Source: Flavisolibacter amylovorans (GTDB lineage Bacteria; Bacteroidota; Bacteroidia; Chitinophagales; Chitinophagaceae). Taken from it: a stretch of 64,000 nt of DNA. The stretch spans positions 1 through 64,000 of the forward strand of contig NZ_BAABGY010000005.1 in the NCBI RefSeq assembly GCF_039541815.1, given 5' to 3'. Shown here one piece after another: positions 40,389 through 48,349 of this stretch (position 1 is its first letter; each line of letters opens with the position of its first letter). The notes under the pieces are model-generated. The model saw nothing but the letters and a program-made list of their open reading frames with translations, had not been told where the DNA came from and searched no databases. The translations under genes were made by a program, and so were the position numbers.

Positions 40389-41492
40389 ATGTCTGCCACC
40401 TTCTCTTACGACGCGCTCGTTGCCTTCTCCCGTTCCGTGTTCACCGCCATCGGCTGCCCCGAAGAAGATGCGGTGCTGGCTACCGAAGTGCTCCTTTCGG
40501 CCGACCTGCGCGGCATCGACTCGCACGGCATCGCGCGCCTCAGCGGCTACGTGCGCCTCTGGGACGCGCAGCGCGTGAAGGCGGCGCCCGATGTTCGCAT
40601 TCTCCACGAAACGCCCTCCACAGCCACCGTCGACGGCGACAGCGGGCTCGGACTCGTGGTGGCGCCAAAGGCCATGCAGATCGCGATCGACAAGGCAAAG
40701 CAATGCGGCTCCGGGTGGGTGAGCGTGCAGCATTCCAATCACTTCGGCATTGCGGGCTACCATGCCCTCATGGCGCTGGAGCACGACATGATCGGCATCG
40801 CCATGACCAACGCCAGCCCGTTGGTGGCGCCTACTTTTTCGATCGAGCGCCTGCTCGGCACCAACCCCATCGCGGTGGCCGTACCGGCAGGAGCCGAGCC
40901 GCCCTTTGTGGCCGACCTCGCCACCACCACCGCCGCCAACGGCAAGCTCGAGATCCTGCAGCGCAAGAACGGCGTGGCCCCGCTCGGGTGGATCCAGGAT
41001 AAGGAGGGACGCCCCGTCACCGACCCGCACAGCCTCAAGGCCGGTGGCGCCCTCCTGCCGCTCGGCGGCGACCGCGAGCACGGCTCGCACAAAGGCTATG
41101 CGCTCGGGGCCGTGGTGGATATTCTTTCTGCGGTATTGAGCGGCGCCAACTACGGTCCCTGGGTGCCGCCCTTCCCGGCCTATGTGCCCATGCCTACGGG
41201 CATGCCCGGCAAAGGCATCGGTCATTTCTTTGGCGCGATGCGCGTGGATGCGTTCCGGCCCGCCGATGAGTTCAAGCAGCACATGGACCAGTGGATCCGG
41301 CGCTTCCGCTCGGCAAAGACGGCCGAGGGCTACGATAAGGTGCTGATCCCCGGCGACCCGGAGCGCGAGATGGAAGCGGTACGTCGTGCAGACGGTATCC
41401 CGCTGCTCGGTCCCGTGGTCGATGATCTTCGCTTCCTTTCCGAGAAATTCAGTATCCCGATGCCGCCAGCCGCTGATCGATCGCAGATCTAA
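40389..41492 (+). CDS. Malate/L-lactate dehydrogenase family oxidoreductase (LdhA2/YlbC type)
   Basis: The 367-residue protein follows the type-2 malate/lactate dehydrogenase family: LLSADLRGIDSHGIARL at residues about 37-53, the active-site region VSVQHSNHFGIAGYHA, then the NAD(P)-binding TNASPLVAPTFSIERLLGTNPIAVAVP. This family reduces 2-oxo acids with NAD(P)H without a Rossmann fold; members act on malate, lactate, ureidoglycolate or related acids, and the true substrate here is open. A one-mismatch -7 box (TACTTTCG, 40377-40384) ends 4 bases before the ATG. The stop TAA is made by the AGATCTC array that follows. Confidence 0.9.
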   Translation: MSATFSYDALVAFSRSVFTAIGCPEEDAVLATEVLLSADLRGIDSHGIARLSGYVRLWDAQRVKAAPDVRILHETPSTATVDGDSGLGLVVAPKAMQIAIDKAKQCGSGWVSVQHSNHFGIAGYHALMALEHDMIGIAMTNASPLVAPTFSIERLLGTNPIAVAVPAGAEPPFVADLATTTAANGKLEILQRKNGVAPLGWIQDKEGRPVTDPHSLKAGGALLPLGGDREHGSHKGYALGAVVDILSAVLSGANYGPWVPPFPAYVPMPTGMPGKGIGHFFGAMRVDAFRPADEFKQHMDQWIRRFRSAKTAEGYDKVLIPGDPEREMEAVRRADGIPLLGPVVDDLRFLSEKFSIPMPPAADRSQI

Positions 41493-41512
41493 GATCTCAG
41501 ATCTGAGATCAA
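41485..41512. repeat. AGATCTC heptamer tandem array overlapping a gene end
   Basis: Four in-register units, AGATCTA AGATCTC then AGATCTG and AGATCAA. The first unit supplies the end of the last Ile codon and the TAA stop of the dehydrogenase; the array ends 13 bases before the lysC -7 box. Confidence 0.92.
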
Positions 41513-41525
41513 AAGATCCTCCTCC

Positions 41526-41533
41526 TACCTTTG
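41526..41533 (+). promoter_or_regulatory. lysC promoter, -7 box
   Basis: TACCTTTG, exact TAnnTTTG, ends 8 bases before the lysC ATG, so the leader is only a few bases. No -33 TTTG is present; the array occupies that position. Confidence 0.75.
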
Positions 41534-41541
41534 CGGGCCTT

Positions 41542-42861
41542 ATGAAGATCATGAAATTCGGCGGCACCTCGGTAGGTAAGCCGCAGCGCATGCACGAAGT
41601 AGCCCGGCTCATCACTACCGACCGTGAAGAAAAGATCGTGGTGCTCAGCGCCGTGAGCGGCACCACCAATGCCCTCGTTGCCATCTCGCAGCAGCTCGCC
41701 ACCGGCGACCGCGCGGAGGCCCGCCGCCTCATCGACGCCCTCGAGGAGCAGTACCGCGCCTTCGTACCCGAGCTCGTTCAAACGGATGCCGCCCGCGCTA
41801 AGGCAGGGGCCATCCTCGACGAGCATTTCGACTTCCTGCAGATCATCCTGCGCATCTCCTGGAGCGAGGCGCTCAATAAAGACATCCTCGCCCAGGGCGA
41901 ACTGCTTTCCACGAAGCTGTTCTCCACCTGCCTCGACGAGCAGGGGATCCGCCACGCGCTGCTGCCCGCGCTCGACTTCATGCGCATCGACGCGCACGAG
42001 GAGCCGCAGGTGGACGTCATCCGCGAGCTGCTCTCCGCACAGCTCCGGGCGCACGAAGGCACTCCGCTTTTCGTCACGCAAGGGTTTATCTGCCGCAATG
42101 CCCGCGGCGAAGTCGACAACCTGAAACGCGGCGGCTCCGACTACAGCGCCTCGCTCATTGCCGCCGCCATCCGCGCCGACGTCTGCGAGATCTGGACCGA
42201 CATCTCCGGGATGCACAACAACGACCCGCGCGTGGTGGACCGCACGGTGCCCATCGAGCAACTGAGCTTCGACGAGGCGGCCGAGCTCGCTTACTTCGGG
42301 GCCAAGATCCTGCACCCGGCTTCCATCTGGCCCGCACAACAATACAATATTCCCGTGCGCCTGCTCAACACCATGGAGCCCGCCGCTGCCGGAACGCTGA
42401 TCGCGCAGGAGGCGGCCGCCCCCGGCGCCAAGGCCATCGCCGCCAAGGACGGCATCACGGCAGTAAATATCAAGAGCTCGCGGATGCTGCTGGCCTACGG
42501 CTTCCTCCGCCGCGTGTTTGAAGTGTTTGAAAAGCACCGCACGTCCATCGACATGATTACGACCTCCGAGGTAGCCGTCTCCGTTACGATCGACAATGCG
42601 TCCGCGCTTGCACAGATCCAGGACGAGCTCGCCGCACTCGGCACCGTGAGCGTCGACGGCGGGCAAACCATCATCTCCATCGTGGGCCACGAGATCGCCT
42701 CCGACGCCTCGCTGCTACACCGCATCTTCCAGTGCCTCGAGGGCGTAGAAATACGGATGGTGTCCTACGGCGGCTCGCTGCACAACATTTCGCTGCTGGT
42801 GGCGGCCGATAAGAAGAAGGAAGTGCTCCAACGGCTGAATAAAGGAGTGTTTGATTTATAG
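41542..42861 (+). CDS. lysC: Aspartate kinase, monofunctional
   Basis: The 439-residue protein has MKFGGTSVG at the start, the kinase-fold RGGSDYSASLIAAAI segment with the aspartate-binding site, EIWTDISGMHNNDPRVV, and two C-terminal ACT domains (VNIKSSRMLLAYGFLRRVFEVFEKH, ISIVGHEIASD). It makes aspartyl phosphate for lysine, threonine and methionine. It is not fused to homoserine dehydrogenase. The near-leaderless promoter rules out a lysine riboswitch directly before it. The start at 41542 fits the family; longer frames run into the array and the upstream gene. Confidence 0.96.
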   Translation: MKIMKFGGTSVGKPQRMHEVARLITTDREEKIVVLSAVSGTTNALVAISQQLATGDRAEARRLIDALEEQYRAFVPELVQTDAARAKAGAILDEHFDFLQIILRISWSEALNKDILAQGELLSTKLFSTCLDEQGIRHALLPALDFMRIDAHEEPQVDVIRELLSAQLRAHEGTPLFVTQGFICRNARGEVDNLKRGGSDYSASLIAAAIRADVCEIWTDISGMHNNDPRVVDRTVPIEQLSFDEAAELAYFGAKILHPASIWPAQQYNIPVRLLNTMEPAAAGTLIAQEAAAPGAKAIAAKDGITAVNIKSSRMLLAYGFLRRVFEVFEKHRTSIDMITTSEVAVSVTIDNASALAQIQDELAALGTVSVDGGQTIISIVGHEIASDASLLHRIFQCLEGVEIRMVSYGGSLHNISLLVAADKKKEVLQRLNKGVFDL

Positions 42862-43022
42862 ATTGAGGAGGGTAATACTTGATTAACTGAGTACATGAAT
42901 ACTTGATTACGTGAGGGGAGGATCGAATGAGAAAAGGGTGAAGTTTCCTTCACCCTTTTGCTTTTTCACTCCCTCGTGAATCGATTATTCATGTACTCAA
43001 GTAGTCAAGTAATTCCCTCAAC
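42861..43022. repeat. 160-bp imperfect cruciform of octamer repeats around a terminator
   Basis: The left arm (42861-42916) has five in-register octamers such as AATACTTG ATTAACTG; the right arm (42968-43022) has four complementary octamers. Both arms carry GTACATGAAT/ATTCATGTAC and GATTGAGG/CCCTCAAC at equivalent places. The centre is the terminator at 42932-42959. The convergent lysC and queA genes flank it. Confidence 0.85.
42932..42959. terminator. Bidirectional terminator between lysC and queA
   Basis: AAAAGGGTGAAG and CTTCACCCTTTT form a perfect 12-bp stem with a TTTC loop. T runs exist on both strands, as needed for two convergent genes. Confidence 0.9.
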
Positions 43023-43041
43023 TACGCTAACCTAATACTTC

Positions 43042-44091
43042 TTAAATAATGAGCATGGCGTCTCCATACGAGAAGAAGCGGTACTTGTCCTTGATCGCCT
43101 TCTTATACGCTTCCATCATGAGGTCGTAGCCGGCGAAGGCGCAGGCCATGATGAGCAGGCTCGTCTTGGGCAGGTGGAAGTTGGTCACCAGCGCGTCGGC
43201 GATGTTGAACTCGTAGGGCGGGTGGATGAAGGTGTTCGTCCAGCCTTCGGAGGGCTTCAGCAGGCGCTGTGCGGTGAAGCTCGACTCGAGGGCGCGCATC
43301 GTGGTGGTGCCGATCGAGCACACACGGTGGTTTGTTTCCTTGGCCTTGTTCACGATCTTGCAGGCGGTTTCCTCGATGCGGTAGTATTCGGCGTCCATCT
43401 TGTGCTTGCTGAGGTCTTCCACCTCGATGGGGCGGAAGGTACCGAGGCCGGTGTGCAGCGTTACTTCTGAGAAGCGGATACCCTTGATCTCGCAGCGTTT
43501 GATGAGCTCGCGGCTGAAGTGCAGGCCGGCGGTGGGTGCGGCTACGGCGCCTTCGTACTTGGCGTACACGGTCTGGTAGCGCTCGCGGTCCTCATCATCG
43601 GGCTTGCGCTTGATGTATTTGGGAAGCGGGGTCTCGCCATGCTTCTCGAGGATGAGGCGGAACGCGTTGTCGTCGCCCTCGAAGAGGAACTTGATGGTGC
43701 GGCCGCGCGAGGTCGTATTGTCGATCACCTCGGCTACCAGGTCCTCGTCGTCCCCGAAATAGAGCTTGTTGCCCACGCGGATCTTACGGGCGGGATCCAC
43801 GATCACGTCCCAAAGACGGTGCTCTTTGTTCAGCTCGCGCAGCAGGAAGACCTCGATCTTGGCGCCCGTCTTTTCCTTGCGGCCATACATTCTTGCGGGA
43901 AATACCTTGGTGTTGTTTACTACGAAGGCGTCCTTGTCGTCGAAGTAGTCGAGGATGTCGCGGAAGTTTTTGTTCTCGATCTCGCCGGTCTTGCGGTGGA
44001 TCACCATCATCCGGGAGTCTTCACGTTTTTTAGAGGGGTTCTGCGCGATGAGGTTCAGGGGCAGGTCGAACTTGAATTGGGAGAGCTTCAT
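43042..44091 (-). CDS. queA: tRNA preQ1(34) S-adenosylmethionine ribosyltransferase-isomerase
   Basis: The 349-residue protein starts MKLSQFKFDLPLNLIAQNPSK, and has PARMYGRKEKTGAKIEVFLL, AAPTAGLHFSRELI and VGTTTMRALESS-type (IGTTTMRALESS) motifs, with the closing FAGYDLMMEAYKKAIKDKYRFFSYGDAMLI. It adds an epoxycyclopentane ring from SAM to preQ1 in tRNA on the queuosine pathway. The start at 44091 gives the known N-terminus; an ATG 54 bases upstream does not. Its predicted promoter at 44241 leaves an unusually long leader of about 145 bases. Confidence 0.96.
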   Translation of the reverse strand: MKLSQFKFDLPLNLIAQNPSKKREDSRMMVIHRKTGEIENKNFRDILDYFDDKDAFVVNNTKVFPARMYGRKEKTGAKIEVFLLRELNKEHRLWDVIVDPARKIRVGNKLYFGDDEDLVAEVIDNTTSRGRTIKFLFEGDDNAFRLILEKHGETPLPKYIKRKPDDEDRERYQTVYAKYEGAVAAPTAGLHFSRELIKRCEIKGIRFSEVTLHTGLGTFRPIEVEDLSKHKMDAEYYRIEETACKIVNKAKETNHRVCSIGTTTMRALESSFTAQRLLKPSEGWTNTFIHPPYEFNIADALVTNFHLPKTSLLIMACAFAGYDLMMEAYKKAIKDKYRFFSYGDAMLII

Positions 44092-44240
44092 GGAGGAACT
44101 TCTGTTTTTTTGGGCTGCCGGGCTCGGCGCCGAATTGGGGGGCAAGGAGGCGCAGCCGCCGTTGCGGCATGCGATGGGGTAGAAGGTCCTCCCAGTCCCC
44201 GGTCTTACGGCACCGGGCCTGGATACGCTTTTTCAGGGCG

Positions 44241-44248
44241 CAAAGGTA
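44241..44248 (-). promoter_or_regulatory. Probable queA promoter, -7 box
   Basis: The minus strand reads TACCTTTG. An AGATCTC-family array ends 7 bases upstream of it, as at rpsT and lysC. The leader to the queA ATG is about 145 bases and contains an open frame without a start codon. Confidence 0.6.
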
Positions 44249-44255
44249 AGGGAAA

Positions 44256-44290
44256 AGATGTCAGATTTGGGATCTGGGATCTGAGATCTG
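44256..44290. repeat. AGATCTG heptamer tandem array
   Basis: Five in-register 7-base units, for example GGATCTG GGATCTG, starting 7 bases from the queA -7 box and ending 15 bases before the PAP2 gene end. Confidence 0.92.
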
Positions 44291-44305
44291 GTGTACGGGC
44301 GGGCT

Positions 44306-45319
44306 TTACTTCAAAGCGGGCACCTCGCTGTGGGGGCTATGGACGGCTACCGCGTTGAAAGTGTTCAGCTTTTTAAAAGACTTCTTCTTCGGTTTCCAGG
44401 TGATGCTGGGGCCGGTGCCGAACTCAGTGGAGGTGATACCGAACTGTACGGTCTTGGGCCGGATCTTATGCAGCGCGGGAATGCCGATGCCCGCCACCGA
44501 GCCTACGAGGAAGCCGATGATGACGTCCGAAGGGTAGTGGGCGAGCGCCTTGATCCGCGCATAGCCTACGAAAAGGGGCGGTACCGCCGCCAGGCCATAA
44601 AGCAGGAAGCGCTTCTTCCCGATCTCCGGGTGGTAGTCGGTGTACACCTTGGCGGCAAAGAAGGTGGCCGCCGCGGCATTGGCTACGTGGCCGCTGAAGA
44701 GCGAGTTGCGGTTGCCGCCGCGGAGGCGGAGGCCGTCGTTGAAGCCCTCGTAGTAGACGATCGGGCGGAAGCGCGACTGGAACGAAGGCCCGAGCGGGCT
44801 GAAGTTATAGGTCGTAAAGGTCACCGCCTGGGTCTGGTAGAACATCATGAGGATCTTGGTCCAGTCCTTCCGTACGTTCTTGTCGAGGAGCACCGAGAAG
44901 GAGGCGAGGAGCGAGCCCTGGAGGCCGAGATCGGAGATCTTGAACCATTGGTCGCGCTGGGCCGGGTTCTGGCGCAGGGCCCAGCGGTCGATACCGTTGA
45001 ACAGCTCGGGCCGCAGGGCCGCGATCTCGGCGGGGCTGATCGGCTCCTTGGCATGCAGGATGTTCTTGATCGCGTACATGTTGCCGAGGGTCATGGCCAC
45101 GCTGGAGCCCAGGGTGCCCCAGGGGTTCACCTTATAAACGATCTGCTTCAGCTCACGATCGCCTGGGGCTTTGGCGGCCCCCTCTGCCGTCATCGACACC
45201 ACCGTATCCACTTTTTTCTCCTGGGCCCCTGCCGGTGCGGCGCAGAGGACCATCAGGAGGCCGGCTACTCCATAACGCCGGCCATATATCCTGCCTTTCC
45301 TTAGAATTTGCTCAAGCAT
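44306..45319 (-). CDS. PAP2-family phosphatase
   Basis: The 337-residue protein has a signal-like N-terminus (VAGLLMVLCAAPAGAQ) and the three PAP2 motifs: RFRPIVY (in place of KxxxxxxRP), NSLFSGHVANA (PSGH type) and AHYPSDVIIGFLVG (with the catalytic His and Asp). Family members remove phosphate from lipids such as undecaprenyl diphosphate or phosphatidic acid on the outer side of the membrane. There are several hydrophobic segments in the C-terminal half. The start at 45319 gives the signal region; an ATG 75 bases upstream is less likely. Confidence 0.9.
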   Translation of the reverse strand: MLEQILRKGRIYGRRYGVAGLLMVLCAAPAGAQEKKVDTVVSMTAEGAAKAPGDRELKQIVYKVNPWGTLGSSVAMTLGNMYAIKNILHAKEPISPAEIAALRPELFNGIDRWALRQNPAQRDQWFKISDLGLQGSLLASFSVLLDKNVRKDWTKILMMFYQTQAVTFTTYNFSPLGPSFQSRFRPIVYYEGFNDGLRLRGGNRNSLFSGHVANAAAATFFAAKVYTDYHPEIGKKRFLLYGLAAVPPLFVGYARIKALAHYPSDVIIGFLVGSVAGIGIPALHKIRPKTVQFGITSTEFGTGPSITWKPKKKSFKKLNTFNAVAVHSPHSEVPALK

Positions 45320-45421
45320 GCCCCCACCCGATAAAAAATGATGCCACCGGAATTCCTGCCCGCGCGGAGGGAGCGCTTCGTGGCATCCGTTCAAGTAAAA
45401 GGGATCAAGCCTGGTCTTTTG

Positions 45422-47116
45422 TCACACACCCGGGAACGCGCTGCGTCCCGGAAGGGCTTCGAGGAGGGTTTGTGTGTATGGATGAGCGGGGTTGTGGTAT
45501 ACGGCTTCGGCATCGCCGAGCTCTACGATCCGGCCGGCCTGCATCACGGCGATGCGGTCGCTCATATAGCGCACTACCGAAAGGTCGTGGGAAATGAACA
45601 GGAGCGTGAGGCCGAGCTCGCGGCGCAGGTCGTTGAGCAGGTTGAGCACCTGTGCCTGCACGCTCACGTCGAGCGCCGACACCGACTCGTCGCACACGAG
45701 CAGCGACGGGTTGAGCGCCAGGGCACGGGCGATGACGATGCGCTGCCGCTGCCCGCCCGAGAAGGCATGGGGATAGCGCCCGCCGGCGTCTTCGGGAAGG
45801 CCTACCTGGTCGAGCAGCTGGCGCACGCGCTGACGCCGCTCGCGGCCGGGGAGTCCCTGCTGCACCTGCAGCGGCTCCTCGAGCGCATCGGCAATGGTGA
45901 GGCGCGGGTTGAGGGAGGAAAAGGGATCCTGGAACACCAGCTGCACGTTCCTGCGGAAGGAGCGGAGTTGCTTGCGGTCGAGCTTCAGGAGGTCCTGGCC
46001 GGCGAGGGCGATCGTTCCGGACGTTGGCTCCACGAGGCGCAGGAGCGTCCGGCCCAGCGTCGTTTTGCCGCACCCCGACTCGCCCACAAGACCCAGTGTT
46101 TCGCCCCGATACAGGTCGAGGTCCACCTGATCCACCGCGGTAAAGGACTCGAGGGTGCGGCCCCAGAGATTGGTGCGGGTGGGAAACTGTACGGTCAGGC
46201 CGCGGGCGCGGAGCAGCACTTCGGATGCGGCCGGGGCCTTCGCGGCGGGCTGTTCGGTGGGGCGTTCCTTTCCTTCGAGGAAGTCGGCCACGAGCGGCAG
46301 GGGCGCGCCTTTCGGGTGCAGCGCCGGGCGGCAGGCCAGCAGGGCCCTCGTATAAGGATGCTGCGGTCGTTGCAGCAGCGTGTGTTTGTCGGCCACTTCG
46401 AGCAGGTCGCCGCGGTAGAGGATGGCGATGCGGTCGGCGATATCGGCCACCACGCCGAGGTCGTGGGTGATGAAGAGCACCGCCATGCCGAGTTCCTGCT
46501 GCAGTTCTTTGATCAGCTCGAGGATCGTCTTTTGCACGGTCACGTCAAGGGCGGTGGTGGGCTCGTCGCAGAGCAGGAGGGCGGGCCGGCAGCACAGGGC
46601 CATGGCGATCATGACGCGCTGCTTCTGCCCGCCGGAGAGCTGGTGCGGGTAACGGCGGCCGATGCTTTCGGGGTGGGGTAGCCGCACTTTGCGGAACCAT
46701 TCGGTGGCCTCCGCCAGTGCTGCCTTCCGGCTCAGCCCGCGGTGTTGCTGCAGCACCTCGGCTACCTGACGACCGCAGTTGAGCACGGGGTTGAGGGCGG
46801 TCATCGGCTCCTGGAAGATCATCGCGATCCGGTTGCCGCGGAGGGCCTGCAGGTCGCGCACGGGTAGCTGCAGGAGGTCGACCTCTTTTTCGCCGTCCCG
46901 GAACAGGATGCGCCCGGTGTAGCGGGTAATGGCTTCAGGCATCAGCCGGAGGATCGAGAGCACCGACACCGATTTGCCGGACCCCGATTCGCCCACCAGT
47001 GCCAGCAGCTCGCCCGGGCGGATCTGGAGGTCCATGTTGCGGACCACGGTGGCGGCCTCCGGGCCGGTGCCCAGCCGCACGCTCAGGTCCTGGATATGCA
47101 GCAGCGGCGGGGTCAT
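45422..47116 (-). CDS. ABC transporter with two fused ATPase domains, peptide/nickel type
   Basis: The 564-residue protein is two complete nucleotide-binding domains. Domain 1 has Walker A GESGSGKS (about residue 40), signature LSGGQKQRV, Walker B LLLCDEP and the His-loop THDLGVV. Domain 2 starts near residue 295 with Walker A GESGCGKT, signature FSGGQRQRI, Walker B LLVCDES and SHDLSVV. The oligopeptide-transporter tail (HPYTRALL, HPYTQTLLEALP) follows each domain, as in DppD-DppF or YejF. No permease or binding protein lies nearby, so partners are elsewhere. It overlaps the upstream lipoprotein gene by 4 bases. Confidence 0.93.
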   Translation of the reverse strand: MTPPLLHIQDLSVRLGTGPEAATVVRNMDLQIRPGELLALVGESGSGKSVSVLSILRLMPEAITRYTGRILFRDGEKEVDLLQLPVRDLQALRGNRIAMIFQEPMTALNPVLNCGRQVAEVLQQHRGLSRKAALAEATEWFRKVRLPHPESIGRRYPHQLSGGQKQRVMIAMALCCRPALLLCDEPTTALDVTVQKTILELIKELQQELGMAVLFITHDLGVVADIADRIAILYRGDLLEVADKHTLLQRPQHPYTRALLACRPALHPKGAPLPLVADFLEGKERPTEQPAAKAPAASEVLLRARGLTVQFPTRTNLWGRTLESFTAVDQVDLDLYRGETLGLVGESGCGKTTLGRTLLRLVEPTSGTIALAGQDLLKLDRKQLRSFRRNVQLVFQDPFSSLNPRLTIADALEEPLQVQQGLPGRERRQRVRQLLDQVGLPEDAGGRYPHAFSGGQRQRIVIARALALNPSLLVCDESVSALDVSVQAQVLNLLNDLRRELGLTLLFISHDLSVVRYMSDRIAVMQAGRIVELGDAEAVYHNPAHPYTQTLLEALPGRSAFPGV

Positions 47117-47502
47117 TGGCAGGGTTCCGACTGGATGCGGATGTTCAATTTCTTTTCCGGCGTCGGGTAAAAGGCCATGCAGCGGATGCAGTCCTGTTTG
47201 CCGCTATTGTCGATCAGGAACCAGAACTCGTCGCCGGCGTTGAGGCGCTCCGGAAAGACACAGGGGTTGCCGAGCGCGAACACGTTCTCGTATTCTTTCC
47301 CGGTGGTCTCGTCGGTCCATTTGGCCTGCACGAGTGCCGGGTCGATGGTGCCGGAAACCACCTTGATGGTATAGTTCTGGCAGAGGCCCTTTACTTCGAG
47401 GCGGCCCTTGTAGCAGCCGGGAACGCTTTTCTGGTTTTGCCGGCAGCTTGCCTGTACCGACAAAACAGCCAGGAGCACCAGCGTGATGGTCTGTAGTTTC
47501 AT
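47113..47502 (-). CDS. Small lipoprotein with cysteine pairs, unknown function
   Basis: The 129-residue product has a lipoprotein signal (LLAVLSVQASC, Cys 20) and a small domain with seven further cysteines, including PGCYKGRLEVKGLCQNYTI and DCIRCMAFYP, that could form disulphides. No family is recognised with certainty. It overlaps the ABC ATPase gene by 4 bases and follows amn after 47 bases, so amn, this gene and the ATPase are likely one transcript. The start at 47502 is set by the lipobox. Confidence 0.75.
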   Translation of the reverse strand: MKLQTITLVLLAVLSVQASCRQNQKSVPGCYKGRLEVKGLCQNYTIKVVSGTIDPALVQAKWTDETTGKEYENVFALGNPCVFPERLNAGDEFWFLIDNSGKQDCIRCMAFYPTPEKKLNIRIQSEPCQ

Positions 47503-47549
47503 GTTCGGGTGTTTCGGGTGAGTATAGCTGCTACCGGCGTTTGCATGGA

Positions 47550-48320
47550 TCAGAAGCGCAGGTGCCTTACCGTGAGGCCGTTGTTGGCGAGCTGCTTCAG
47601 CGAGTCGATGCCGATGCGGATGTGGCGCTCCACGTACTGCTCGGTCACCTTGCGGTCGCTTTCCTCGGTCTTGACGCCGTCGGGTGTCATCGGGGAGTCG
47701 CTCACGAGCAGCAGCGCGCCGGTCGGGATCTTGTTGTAGAAGCCCACCGAGAAGATGGTGGCCGTTTCCATGTCGATGGCGTAGGCGCGCACTTTCTGCA
47801 GGTATTCCTTGAACACTTCGTCGTGCTCCCATACGCGGCGGTTGGTGGTATACACCGTGCCGGTCCAGTAGTCGATCTCCTTTTCGCGGATGGTGGTGGA
47901 GATGGCTTTCTGGAGGGCGAAGGCAGGCAGGGCAGGCACTTCGGGTGGGAAGTAGTCGTTGGACGTACCCTCGCCGCGGATGGCCGCGATGGGGAGGATG
48001 AGGTCGCCGAGCTTATTGCGTTTCTTGAGGCCGCCGCACTTACCGAGGAAGAGCACGGCTTCCGGCTCGATGGCCGTGAGCAGGTCCATGACGGTGGCCG
48101 CCGTAGGAGAGCCCATACCGAAGTTGATGATGGAGATATTGTCGGCCGTGGCGCATTGCATCGGCTTGTCGGTGCCTACAATGGGAACGTTATGCCATTC
48201 GGCAAAGAGGCGTACATAGTTGCTGAAATTGGTCAGCAGGATGTATTTGCCGAACCGGTCGAGGGGCTGGCCGGTGTAGCGTACCAGCCAGTTCTTGACG
48301 ATCTCTTCTTTTGTCTTCAT
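47550..48320 (-). CDS. amn: AMP nucleosidase, short Bacteroidota form
   Basis: The 256-residue protein has the nucleoside phosphorylase-like fold: NFGMGSPTAATVMDLL, VLFLGKCGGLKKRNKLGDLILP and the AYAIDMETATIFSVGF motif with the Met and Glu that bind the ribose, followed by LLLVSDSPMTPDG with the catalytic Asp. It splits AMP to adenine and ribose 5-phosphate. The E. coli enzyme has an extra N-terminal domain that is absent here, normal for this phylum. The start at 48320 is preferred over 48326, because the latter falls inside the -7 box. Confidence 0.92.
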   Translation of the reverse strand: MKTKEEIVKNWLVRYTGQPLDRFGKYILLTNFSNYVRLFAEWHNVPIVGTDKPMQCATADNISIINFGMGSPTAATVMDLLTAIEPEAVLFLGKCGGLKKRNKLGDLILPIAAIRGEGTSNDYFPPEVPALPAFALQKAISTTIREKEIDYWTGTVYTTNRRVWEHDEVFKEYLQKVRAYAIDMETATIFSVGFYNKIPTGALLLVSDSPMTPDGVKTEESDRKVTEQYVERHIRIGIDSLKQLANNGLTVRHLRF

Positions 48321-48323
48321 GCA

Positions 48324-48331
48324 CAAATATA
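48324..48331 (-). promoter_or_regulatory. amn promoter, -7 box, leaderless geometry
   Basis: The minus strand reads TATATTTG, exact TAnnTTTG, and its last base is 3 bases before the amn ATG. Transcription would begin at the start codon. Confidence 0.7.
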
Positions 48332-48337
48332 AATCAT

Positions 48338-48345
48338 TAGGTTTG
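48338..48345 (+). promoter_or_regulatory. Promoter of the HsdR-N gene, -7 box, leaderless geometry
   Basis: TAGGTTTG, exact TAnnTTTG, ends 4 bases before the ATG at 48350. It is back to back with the amn box 6 bases away, so both promoters share 22 bases. Confidence 0.65.
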
Positions 48346-48349
48346 AAGC

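Noticed and set aside
44092..44240. Coding frame in the queA leader (ALKKRIQARCRKTGDWEDLL on the minus strand)
   Set aside because: It looks protein-like but has no start codon between the promoter and the frame; could be a remnant of a gene.
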